A stretch of DNA of 13,884 bases from an uncultured Porphyromonas sp. Its GTDB lineage: Bacteria; Bacteroidota; Bacteroidia; Bacteroidales; Porphyromonadaceae. Where the stretch lies: contig NZ_CAJZFJ010000059.1 in assembly GCF_915070105.1 (NCBI RefSeq), positions 1 to 13,884 of the forward strand, given 5' to 3'. The translations under genes were made by a program, and so were the position numbers. The notes below the pieces were generated by a model. The model had not been told where the DNA came from and did not search any database. It worked only from the letters and a program-made list of their open reading frames with translations. This document shows positions 8,751 to 13,884 of the stretch, piece by piece (position 1 is the first letter of the stretch; every line of letters starts with the position of its first letter).

Positions 8751-8781
8751 CAAAAGTAGGTAATAGATTTTACACTGCAAA
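8751..8781 (-). promoter_or_regulatory. Bacteroidota promoter of the susC leader transcript
   Basis: On the minus strand TTTG (8781-8778) is followed by a 19-base spacer and TACTTTTG (8758-8751), an exact match to the -7 consensus TAnnTTTG. The surrounding DNA is AT-rich. Transcription would begin near 8744, about 320 bases before the susC ATG, producing the leader that holds the Met-rich frame and the terminator. Near the 5' end, TGAGGG/CCCTCA (8716-8741) can form a hairpin flanked by direct CTTGAG copies. Confidence 0.7.
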
Positions 8782-8937
8782 ATATTTACAAAATAACCCG
8801 CTCCTACCTCCATGGGCTACCCCTAAAGGGGTAGCACCCTCAGGGCGGGGAGCCAAGACGGATCCTAGGCCCCGCATTTATAGCCCATTCCGAGGGCTTC
8901 TCCGAGCTGGTCTGGAGAGCTCTGGAGAGGACATATC

Positions 8938-9013
8938 ATGAGCGCAGTCATCACCTATGTAAGGTGACGACTGCGCTCATACCGAGAGCCCGATCGGGCT
9001 CTCGGTATGAGCG
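8938..9013. repeat. Two overlapping hairpins sharing one arm, including a 40-base perfect palindrome
   Basis: The first hairpin (8938-8980) pairs ATGAGCGCAGTC with GACTGCGCTCAT, then TCACCT with AGGTGA after one mismatch. The second (8974-9013) is a 40-base perfect palindrome with the centre CGATCG. Both need the CGCTCAT at 8974-8980, so in RNA they compete. Three copies of the ATGAGCG/CGCTCAT motif are therefore present (8938, 8974, 9007). No T tract follows on either strand. They could be a transcription end for the minus-strand operon or a mobile repeat remnant. Confidence 0.65.
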
Positions 9014-9128
9014 TCTCACCGCTCTAGGTAAGAGCGCATGAGCCCTCTAGATAAGGGCGATAGAGGGGGGTAGACTAGACGTAGCTCGTGCCCCCTTTTG
9101 GGGGGCAGTGGGGGAGAGTGAGCTGGGG

Positions 9129-9215
9129 TATTGCACCTATTAGACCTATTGCACCTATTAGACCTATGAGCTAGAGGTAGGTGCGATAGGTCTAATAGGT
9201 GCAATAGGTCTAATA
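9129..9215. repeat. Inverted array of alternating 9-base units
   Basis: The left arm (9129-9164) is four 9-base units alternating TATTGCACC and TATTAGACC. The right arm (9180-9215) is four units in the opposite orientation, the innermost with one change (GGTGCGATA). A perfect 30-base inverted repeat results (9138-9167 with 9186-9215) around an 18-base loop. The arms could form a long cruciform or RNA stem. Spacers and repeats do not look like a CRISPR array. Confidence 0.85.
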
Positions 9216-9299
9216 AACTCAGGAAAGAGCGAGGGGGAGGGTGCGAGGGAGCATGTAGGCTCATAGCTATGCCTACCACAGCGGGGGGAGGGCGTGGGT

Positions 9300-9320
9300 C
9301 GTGCCCCTTTGAGGGGCACG
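9300..9320 (-). terminator. Hairpin downstream of the repeat-protein gene
   Basis: CGTGCCCC (9300-9307) pairs with GGGGCACG (9313-9320) around a 5-base loop. It is the first hairpin after the stop codon of the minus-strand gene at 9345. No T tract follows, so it may protect the 3' end instead of terminating transcription. Confidence 0.35.
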
Positions 9321-9344
9321 GAGACACGAGTGGGCTAGCTGAGG

Positions 9345-10076
9345 CTAGCGTCTACCTCGATAGAAGCGACGAACACGCTCGAGCTGATCTCCCATGTGAT
9401 GCTGGATAGAGTCGTAGGAGTGACGTATGTCACGGGCCTGACGGCGGAGCTCCTCGATCGTACGGCGGTCGAGCTTGTATACACGCTTGAGGCTATCTCC
9501 CATGTAGCGCAGGGTGGAGTCGTAGGTCTGGCGGAAGCCTTGAGCCTGGCGGCGGAGCTCCTCGATCGTACGGCGGTCGAGCTTGTAGGCACGTCTGAGG
9601 CTATCCCCCATATAACGCAGGGTGGAGTCGTAGGTCTGGCGGAAGGCTTGAGCCTGACGGCGGAGCCCCTCGATCGTACGGCGGTCAAGCTTGTAGATGC
9701 GCTCGATCTGCTGGGGGGTGAGGAAATTGCGGAACTCCTGGTAGTACTTCTTGCGAATGGAGAGGAGCTGTTCGCTTCGCTCGAAGTAGTCCTTGATAGC
9801 ACGCTCGGCCTCGGCATCTGTTCGTACTCCCTTCGTTGCTTTGTCCCGAGGGGAGAGTGTCCAGATCTCCTGCTGTTGCTTGGCATAGAGCTCTACGAAC
9901 CGGCGGGTGGTGGCTTCGTCGAAGCCGAGTTGCTTGGCGATGTAAGCCGCTTGGACTCGGCTCAAGCCTTGACGTGACGGGCGGGACGACTCTCGCTGTG
10001 ACTGCTGGGCATATAGGGCACTGCTCATGAGGAAGAGTAGTGCGAGGAGGGTCAGCCTCATGGGAATTCTCATCAT
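9345..10076 (-). CDS. Exported helical protein with three 36-residue repeats (Spy/CpxP-like in style)
   Basis: The 243-residue protein begins with a signal peptide (about 1-23, SSALYA before QQ), so it should be periplasmic. Residues 36-127 are helical and end with FLTPQQIERIY (118-128), resembling the LTxxQ motif of Spy/CpxP-like periplasmic chaperones. Residues 128-163, 164-199 and 200-235 are three tandem repeats beginning YKLDRRTIE and containing LRRQA, YDS and MGD. The first two are nearly identical; the third has diverged. The tail is very basic (RRFYRGRR). It starts 13 bases after the putative anti-sigma gene and is probably the last gene of that operon and a likely effector or sensor of envelope stress. 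Starts at Met2 or Met6 are also possible. The Spy/CpxP link is weak because it rests on one motif and overall style. Confidence 0.85.
   Translation of the reverse strand: MMRIPMRLTLLALLFLMSSALYAQQSQRESSRPSRQGLSRVQAAYIAKQLGFDEATTRRFVELYAKQQQEIWTLSPRDKATKGVRTDAEAERAIKDYFERSEQLLSIRKKYYQEFRNFLTPQQIERIYKLDRRTIEGLRRQAQAFRQTYDSTLRYMGDSLRRAYKLDRRTIEELRRQAQGFRQTYDSTLRYMGDSLKRVYKLDRRTIEELRRQARDIRHSYDSIQHHMGDQLERVRRFYRGRR
9372..9695 (-). repeat. Three in-frame 108-base tandem repeats inside the exported-protein gene
   Basis: The units are 9588-9695, 9480-9587 and 9372-9479. Each encodes 36 residues starting with YKLDRRTIE. The two upstream copies are almost identical in DNA as well as protein, which suggests recent duplication or ongoing homogenisation. 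Copy number could vary between strains. Confidence 0.9.
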
Positions 10077-10089
10077 GATCTTATCTAGC

Positions 10090-10512
10090 TTAGAAGTTCA
10101 TATACATATCATCCGGATAAGTACTCAGGATAAACTCTTGGTCTGCGGGGCTTAGCTTCTCAAAGGCGAGAGCTACGCTCTCCAGCGTAGGCGACTCCTC
10201 GGGCTGGGGCGCTTGGCGGTGAGGGGCAAGGGTGAGGACCGCCCAGACCGTCACGGCGGCTACCGCTAGGGCACTGCCGAGCCAAGGTAAGAGACGCCGA
10301 GCCCGAGCGGGCCGGGTGTGCCCCGTAGGGACAGCGGGGGGGACAGCGGGGGGCACAAGGGGCGGGATAGGGGCGACTTGGTCGGCTTGCTGCTCTCGGG
10401 CAATCGCCGCAAGGACAGTGCGCTCGATGGCGTCGAAGGTACCTTCGGGCACGGTGTAGGGCATACGACGGGGGAGCTTGTCCAGATCTAGTTCTTCCAT
10501 ACTCCTAGTCAT
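10090..10512 (-). CDS. Putative membrane-anchored anti-sigma factor
   Basis: A 140-residue single-pass membrane protein. The N-terminal part contains LPRRMPYTVPEGTFDAIE (13-30), which resembles the MPY-VPEGFF segment common in small proteins encoded after ECF sigma genes in Bacteroidota. A proline-rich stretch (PPLVPPAVPPAVP, about 50-62) leads to a membrane helix at about 74-96. A periplasmic tail follows, ending in an aromatic, acidic segment (YPDDMYMNF). Its ATG overlaps the end of the sigma gene by 8 bases, which implies translational coupling and equal output, as expected for a sigma/anti-sigma pair. A second ATG at codon 5 is possible. The role is inferred from position and architecture; no classic zinc-binding anti-sigma motif (HxxxCxxC) is present. 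Confidence 0.75.
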   Translation of the reverse strand: MTRSMEELDLDKLPRRMPYTVPEGTFDAIERTVLAAIAREQQADQVAPIPPLVPPAVPPAVPTGHTRPARARRLLPWLGSALAVAAVTVWAVLTLAPHRQAPQPEESPTLESVALAFEKLSPADQEFILSTYPDDMYMNF

Positions 10513-11062
10513 TCTCGTTGAGGTACTTCATTATTCTCTCTTTGGCCAAGTGATAGTTGGCCTTGGCACTGCTGGGGCTACTCCCGATCACTCGGGCGAT
10601 CTCATCATAGCTCATATCCTCGTAGTAGCGGAGGTTAAAGGCCAGCTGTTGCTTCTGCGGAAGCCTTAGGATGGCTTGCTGTAGGCGGAGGAGGATCTCC
10701 TCCTCGCTGACCGCACGGGCAGTCGCACTGCTGGGATCGAGGGGCTGCTGGCTGGGAAGGAGGTCCTCCAGCGCTGTCATCGGCTCCCTACGCCGATCGA
10801 GGCATCGGAGGGCTTCGCCTGTAGCGATGGTGTACAGCCAGCTACGAAGGCTTGCCTCACGATCCCGCTTGGCGAGGGCACGGTAGACTCGGATCCAAGT
10901 CTCTTGGCTAGCGTCTTGAGCGTCCTCATGCACGACGACGAGCCTGCGGATATGCCAGTAGATACGTTCGTTATAGGACTGCATCAGCAGGAGGAACCCC
11001 TGATCCAGCGACTCCTCCAGTGCCTGAGTCAGCGCTTCGTCTGTTAGTTGCAGTCTACTCAT
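10505..11062 (-). CDS. ECF-type RNA polymerase sigma factor
   Basis: A 185-residue sigma-70 family protein of the extracytoplasmic-function class, which redirects RNA polymerase to a small regulon. Region 2 spans about 25-92, with EDAQDASQETWIRVYRAL (46-63) and RSWLYTIATGEALRCLDR (73-90). Region 4 spans about 128-178, with LPQKQQLAFNLRYYEDMSYDEI and a helix-turn-helix ending in SSAKANYHLAKERI. There is no region 1 or 3, as expected for this class. It heads an operon with the overlapping membrane protein and the exported repeat protein. The arrangement matches Bacteroidota sigma/anti-sigma/periplasmic-effector operons for envelope stress. Autoregulation is likely but unproven. Confidence 0.93.
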   Translation of the reverse strand: MSRLQLTDEALTQALEESLDQGFLLLMQSYNERIYWHIRRLVVVHEDAQDASQETWIRVYRALAKRDREASLRSWLYTIATGEALRCLDRRREPMTALEDLLPSQQPLDPSSATARAVSEEEILLRLQQAILRLPQKQQLAFNLRYYEDMSYDEIARVIGSSPSSAKANYHLAKERIMKYLNEND

Positions 11063-11102
11063 TCGTTCTCGTTTTATCGATCTCTATACTCCTAAGACCG
11101 AG

Positions 11103-11110
11103 CAAAGATC
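11103..11110 (-). promoter_or_regulatory. Weak candidate -7 element for the ECF sigma operon
   Basis: GATCTTTG on the minus strand matches TAnnTTTG except for the first base and would start transcription near 11096, about 34 bases before the sigma ATG. No clear -33 TTTG lies at the right spacing, so the operon may use another sigma factor, possibly its own. Confidence 0.3.
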
Positions 11111-11265
11111 CAAAAGTCAAATGAGAAGAGAAAAGTCCCCCCCCTCATCGGGTGGTGAGCTGTGTCATCCGAGGAGTCTCCCCCCCATTTCTAGCTATTC
11201 GCCCTCGCTACTCACAGTGGAGGGATAGGCACGGATGGTAGCGACTTACTTTACAGAGAAATACC

Positions 11266-11273
11266 GACCTTTG
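11266..11273 (+). promoter_or_regulatory. Candidate -7 element just before the AraC-family gene
   Basis: GACCTTTG matches the TAnnTTTG pattern at seven of eight positions including its invariant TTTG. It ends only four bases before the ATG at 11278, so the transcript would be nearly or fully leaderless. No clear -33 TTTG is seen. The next in-frame Met is over 100 codons away, which supports the annotated start. Confidence 0.35.
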
Positions 11274-11277
11274 CCCC

Positions 11278-12123
11278 ATGACTCAGCCTACTATACAGAG
11301 ATACCCCTTCAATAGCCCCTCCAGCCTCGGTCTCGAGGTCAAGCCCCTCACCTTCATCAGCGAGAAGGCAGAGAAAGCAAGTGCCATCCATCGGGCGGAC
11401 TTTTACCAGCTCCTATGGGTCGAGGAGGGAAGGCTCAGCCTAAGCCTAGACTTCGAGGACGTCTGCATCAGAGACGAAGAAGCCCTACTCATCTCACCAG
11501 GGCAGGTCGTACGCTTCTGTGTCGATAGCCTGCCGAAGGGCTTCGCTGTGCTCTTCGTCCCCGAGTTCGTAGGCGAAGCCACTAGCGACATCCGACTCCT
11601 ACACCAGCTCCTCGGCGCAAGCCTTAGGGGCTACAAGGTCAGTTCCCTACATGGGCTCCCGATCCCAGGGCTCATGCACCAGCTCATGAGAGAGCTCACA
11701 GCACAGGAGACTGTGTATCAGCTCATCATCGCACGGAGCTGCCTGCGCATCCTGCTGGCGGAGGTGGCACGGCGTCTGCCCCATGAGGCAGAGGGAGGAG
11801 GCGAGCTGGCAGGGAGGTTCTTCGCAGCGGTCGAGGAGCATCACCACCATCTCCACAACATCCAAGACTATCAGAGACTGCTCGGGGTCATGGAGAAGCA
11901 ACTAGCAGGGGCTATACGGCAGGCAGTGGGGATGACACCCAAGGCCTACCTCGACCAGCGCCGTCTGCTGGAGGCGAAGCGTCTACTTTCCTTCAGCGAC
12001 CTCTCCATCAAGGAGGTCGCCTATGGGCTCGGCTTCGATGAGCCCACCAACTTCAATAAGTTCTTTCGCAAGCATGCAGGGCTTAGTCCCGGAGACTTCC
12101 GACTAGCACAAGGAGAGCACTAG
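11278..12123 (+). CDS. AraC-family transcriptional regulator
   Basis: A 281-residue DNA-binding regulator. The N-terminal part (about 15-165) has the beta-rich pattern of an AraC sensing domain (FYQLLWVEEGRLSLSLDF, LLISPGQVVRF), with no ligand that I can name. The C-terminal AraC helix-turn-helix pair covers about 195-278; its second half, SIKEVAYGLGFDEPTNFNKFF (243-263), is close to the family signature, and LSPGDFR follows. A run of four His (188-191, EEHHHHLHN) precedes the DNA-binding domain. It is divergent from the ECF sigma operon and lies 105 bases upstream of the NTF2-like lipoprotein gene on the same strand, so that gene is its most likely target. The start is set by the lack of other Met codons. 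Confidence 0.92.
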   Translation: MTQPTIQRYPFNSPSSLGLEVKPLTFISEKAEKASAIHRADFYQLLWVEEGRLSLSLDFEDVCIRDEEALLISPGQVVRFCVDSLPKGFAVLFVPEFVGEATSDIRLLHQLLGASLRGYKVSSLHGLPIPGLMHQLMRELTAQETVYQLIIARSCLRILLAEVARRLPHEAEGGGELAGRFFAAVEEHHHHLHNIQDYQRLLGVMEKQLAGAIRQAVGMTPKAYLDQRRLLEAKRLLSFSDLSIKEVAYGLGFDEPTNFNKFFRKHAGLSPGDFRLAQGEH

Positions 12124-12190
12124 GAGCATGTCGGCGGAGATTTACCCTACAAGGGCGAGGAAGGATTACAGCGGAGGGAAAGAGCCGCTG

Positions 12191-12198
12191 TACCTTTG
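12191..12198 (+). promoter_or_regulatory. -7 element of the NTF2-like lipoprotein gene
   Basis: TACCTTTG is an exact match to the Bacteroidota -7 consensus TAnnTTTG. Transcription would start near 12205, leaving a purine-rich leader of about 24 bases before the ATG at 12229. No TTTG stands at the -33 spacing, as in promoters that depend on an activator; the AraC-family protein encoded just upstream is the obvious candidate. Confidence 0.6.
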
Positions 12199-12228
12199 CA
12201 GTGTAAAAAGAAACGAACAACGTAAACA

Positions 12229-13092
12229 ATGAAGCCCAAGGCAATCACCCTCCTCGCTGCCAGCCTCGCACTGGTCAGCTGCGACAAGAAGAACGAAGGA
12301 ACAAACTCAACAGATAGCACAACTATGAATCAGAAGGAACAAGTAGTCGCTCTACTCAAGAGCATCGAGACGGGCGAGAGCGCACCCGTCGCAGTCATCA
12401 ACCCCGAGAAGTACATCCAGCACAACCTCGGTATCAAGGACGGCCTAGCAGGCTTCGGCGAGGCTCTCGCTGCCCTACCCGCAGGCTCCGCACGAGTGAA
12501 TACCGTACGTGTCCTACAGGATGGCGACTTCGTCATCGCCCATACGGACTACAACTTCTTCGGCCCCAAGATTGGCTTTGACATCTTCCGCTTCGAGGGA
12601 GGTAAGATCGTCGAGCATTGGGACAACCTCCAGGAGAAGCCCGCGACAGCGAACCCCAGCGGTCACACCATGATCGATGGTACCACCGAAGTCAAAGATC
12701 TCGACAAGACCGAGGAGAACAAGAAGCTAGTCGCCCAGTTCGTCTCCGATGTCCTGCAGGGCAAGGCTCCCGAGAAGCTCACAAGCTACTTCGATGGCGA
12801 CAACTACATCCAGCACAATCCCGCCATCGCCGACGGGCTCTCTGGGCTGGGCGCTGCACTCGAGGCAATGGCTAAGCAAGGCATCGCAATGACCTACGAT
12901 CGTGTGCACAAGGTATTAGGCGAAGGGAACTTCGTCCTCGCCATCAGCGAAGGGAGCTTCGGGGGTAAGGCCGTGACTTTCTACGACCTCTTCCGTGTCG
13001 AAGACGGCAAGATAGCAGAGCACTGGGACGTCGTCGAACCCGTCCTCCCCGCCGAACAGCACCAAAACAAGAACGGGAAGTTCGGCTTCTAA
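12229..13092 (+). CDS. Lipoprotein with two tandem SnoaL/NTF2-like domains
   Basis: The 287-residue protein has a lipoprotein signal with LVSC (Cys18), followed by a Ser/Thr/Asn-rich linker. Two copies of a SnoaL-like (NTF2-fold) domain follow at about 33-140 and 158-275. Paired motifs show the duplication: YIQHNLGIKDGLAGFG (62-77) and YIQHNPAIADGLSGLG (193-208); FDIFRFEGGKIVEHWDN (117-133) and YDLFRVEDGKIAEHWDV (252-268). The family fold forms a conical pocket used for small-molecule binding or enzymes such as cyclases and isomerases. The His of the HTDYNFFG motif in copy 1 (105-112) is replaced in copy 2 (ISEGSFGG, 239-246), so the pockets may differ. A usual family member is a single domain of about 130 residues, often cytosolic, so a lipid-anchored tandem is less usual. 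Activity is unknown. Confidence 0.88.
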   Translation: MKPKAITLLAASLALVSCDKKNEGTNSTDSTTMNQKEQVVALLKSIETGESAPVAVINPEKYIQHNLGIKDGLAGFGEALAALPAGSARVNTVRVLQDGDFVIAHTDYNFFGPKIGFDIFRFEGGKIVEHWDNLQEKPATANPSGHTMIDGTTEVKDLDKTEENKKLVAQFVSDVLQGKAPEKLTSYFDGDNYIQHNPAIADGLSGLGAALEAMAKQGIAMTYDRVHKVLGEGNFVLAISEGSFGGKAVTFYDLFRVEDGKIAEHWDVVEPVLPAEQHQNKNGKFGF

Positions 13093-13125
13093 GGCCAGCC
13101 CCATCTCTCCTTCTTACACAAAAGG

Positions 13126-13169
13126 CGTCCCCCGCCCACGCTACAGAGTTGTAGCACGGGCGGGGGACG
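13126..13169 (+). terminator. Large GC-rich hairpin after the lipoprotein gene
   Basis: CGTCCCCCGCCC (13126-13137) pairs with GGGCGGGGGACG (13158-13169). Inside it GCTACA pairs with TGTAGC around a GAGT loop, with small AC internal loops. It lies 33 bases after the stop codon at 13092. The following TCCACATTTCT is only a weak T tract, but the stem is very stable. Confidence 0.65.
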
Positions 13170-13194
13170 TCCACATTTCTACCCCGAAGGGGGA

Positions 13195-13250
13195 GGGACG
13201 GCTTAGTAGAGAAAAATCGGAAATTCCGATTTTCTCTACTAAGCCGTCCC
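13195..13250. repeat. 56-base near-perfect inverted repeat
   Basis: The arms GGGACGGCTTAGTAGAGAAA and TTTCTCTACTAAGCCGTCCC pair fully, and the stem continues through AATCGGAA/TTCCGATT with a single extra A. Almost no loop remains. It is flanked by two other hairpins and has no T tract. It could serve as a two-way barrier to transcription between convergent genes, or be a small palindromic mobile repeat. Confidence 0.8.
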
Positions 13251-13289
13251 TATCAGTCACCCAAATGCCAGGGCAAAAGGGGAGAAAGG

Positions 13290-13337
13290 AAAAGCCCCAC
13301 CCCAGGGCGTCAGATGACGCCTTGGGGTGGGGCTTTT
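13290..13337. terminator. Bidirectional intrinsic terminator of rpoC
   Basis: AAAAGCCCCACCCCAGGGCG and CGCCTTGGGGTGGGGCTTTT form a 22-bp stem (with the adjoining TC/GA pairs and one G-T pair) around an AGAT loop. On the minus strand it ends in TTTTCCTTT, 18 bases after the rpoC stop codon. On the plus strand it ends in TTTTATT. It therefore suits both rpoC and anything reading in from the lipoprotein gene. Confidence 0.85.
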
Positions 13338-13354
13338 ATTGGATGTAAGCTGGC

Positions 13355-13884
13355 TTAGCCGGCTACATTGAGGCTATCGGCGGCTTCGTCGTCGAAGGAG
13401 GCCGAGGCGGCGAGCGCCTTCTCGTGCTCGCTCTTGGGCATCACAACGAGTCGCTTGTACTCACGCAGACCTGTACCAGCAGGGATCAGGTGACCACAGA
13501 TGACATTCTCCTTGAGCCCTTCGAGGGTATCGACCTTACCATTGATGGCGGCATCGTTGAGCACCTTCGTGGTCTCCTGGAAGGAGGCGGCAGACATGAA
13601 GCTCTTCGTCTGCAGGGCAGCACGTGTGATCCCCTGGAGGATCTGGCGAGCTGTCGCAGGCTTGGCTTCGCGTACCTCTACGGTGCGGAGGTCACGGCGC
13701 TTGAGGGAGCTATTCTCATCACGGAGCTTACGCAGGGTGACGATCTGCCCTGGGCTGAGCGTCTCGGAGTCACCAGCGTCGGTGACCACAACCTTGCCCC
13801 ATAGGCGGTCGTTCTCCTCCATGACCTCGAGCTTATCGACGACCTGCTGCTCGAGGAAGAGCGTATCCCCTGGATCGAGGATCT
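13355..13884 (-). CDS. rpoC: DNA-directed RNA polymerase subunit beta' (C-terminal part)
   Basis: This is the end of the catalytic beta' subunit of RNA polymerase; the rest lies beyond the right edge. The frame is open to the window end (ILDPGDTLFLEQQVVDKLEV before the first internal Met) and gives 176 residues. Typical C-terminal beta' segments are present: ARQILQGITRAALQTKSFMSAASFQETTKVLNDAA, the INGKVDTLEGLKENVICGHLIPAGTG motif around the conserved GLKENVI(I/C)G, and REYKRLVV. The short acidic, Ala/Ser-rich tail after PKSEHEKALA is typical of Bacteroidota. Position 13822 is only an internal Met, not a start. It is followed by a strong terminator at 13290-13337. As an essential core gene it anchors the window to the chromosome. 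Confidence 0.96.
   Translation of the reverse strand, partial: ILDPGDTLFLEQQVVDKLEVMEENDRLWGKVVVTDAGDSETLSPGQIVTLRKLRDENSSLKRRDLRTVEVREAKPATARQILQGITRAALQTKSFMSAASFQETTKVLNDAAINGKVDTLEGLKENVICGHLIPAGTGLREYKRLVVMPKSEHEKALAASASFDDEAADSLNVAG

Larger units (their letters stand above)
8785..9344. other. Non-coding, inverted-repeat-rich region between the sigma operon and the susC promoter
   Basis: No convincing gene is present; open frames here are proline/serine- or leucine-rich and read straight through repeats. From left to right the region holds GCTACCCC/GGGGTAGC (8816-8835), competing large hairpins (8938-9013), CGCTCT/AGAGCG (9020-9036), GCCCT/AGGGC (9042-9058), GCCCCC/GGGGGC (about 9090-9106), an inverted array of 9-base units (9129-9215), and CGTGCCCC/GGGGCACG (9300-9320). 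Some should be terminators for the minus-strand operon ending at 9345. Such density suggests either a repeat island or a structured untranslated RNA. Confidence 0.55.

Noticed and set aside
9129..9215. CRISPR-like array
   Set aside because: Units are 9 bases, contiguous and inverted in the second half; there are no unique spacers and no cas genes.
9016..9327. 103-codon minus-strand frame
   Set aside because: It reads through the 9-base repeat array and several hairpins, and gives a Pro/Leu/His-rich product typical of translated repeats.
9335..9886. 183-codon minus-strand frame rich in Ser/Arg/Thr
   Set aside because: Out-of-frame shadow of the same repeats, without a signal or recognisable motif.
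9396..9977. 193-codon open frame on the plus strand
   Set aside because: It is antisense to the exported repeat protein and exists because the 108-base repeats are free of stops in several frames. The minus-strand frame has a signal peptide, operon context and family-like motifs; this one has none.
13195..13250. Insertion sequence ends
   Set aside because: The arms are almost directly adjacent with no transposase between or near them, so only a small palindromic repeat can be claimed.

Overview
The window looks like chromosomal DNA of a Bacteroidota bacterium, most likely Porphyromonas or a close relative. The genus is a guess from protein style and base composition; no marker here settles it. 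The phylum-level signs are a SusC/SusD outer-membrane pair, a one-protein hybrid two-component regulator (sensor kinase, receiver and AraC output), lipoprotein signals of the LPSC/FASC/LVSC type, an ECF sigma operon of the Bacteroidota kind, and promoters resembling the phylum's -33 TTTG / -7 TAnnTTTG pattern instead of Shine-Dalgarno-led expression.

Layout. Positions 1-565 show no gene. A hybrid sensor kinase/AraC regulator (613-3600, +) with its own promoter runs convergently into a susC-susD operon (8424-3836, -). A strong hairpin (3625-3664) and smaller hairpins separate them. Upstream of susC there is a good Bacteroidota promoter (8751-8781), a 33-codon Met-rich reading frame (8668-8567) and a textbook intrinsic terminator (8536-8484), all on the susC strand and all before the susC start. 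This looks like an attenuator leader and is the most interesting item in the window. Positions 8785-9344 hold no convincing gene but are crowded with inverted repeats.

Next comes a minus-strand operon: ECF sigma factor (11062-10505), overlapping membrane-anchored putative anti-sigma factor (10512-10090) and an exported helical protein with three 36-residue repeats (10076-9345). Divergent from it is an AraC-family regulator (11278-12123, +), followed by a lipoprotein made of two tandem SnoaL/NTF2-like domains (12229-13092, +). Three large hairpins (13126-13337) separate this from the C-terminal end of rpoC (13884-13355, -, cut by the window edge).

How the parts may work together. SusC and SusD should form an outer-membrane importer. 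No carbohydrate enzymes are linked, so a peptide substrate as for RagAB is possible if the host is an asaccharolytic Porphyromonas. The Met-rich leader suggests expression is tuned by methionine (charged tRNA) supply, or less likely by a metal such as copper. The sigma/anti-sigma/exported-protein operon resembles an envelope-stress module. The AraC regulator and the NTF2-like lipoprotein may form a two-gene unit. All of this comes from reading the sequence; no database search was run.
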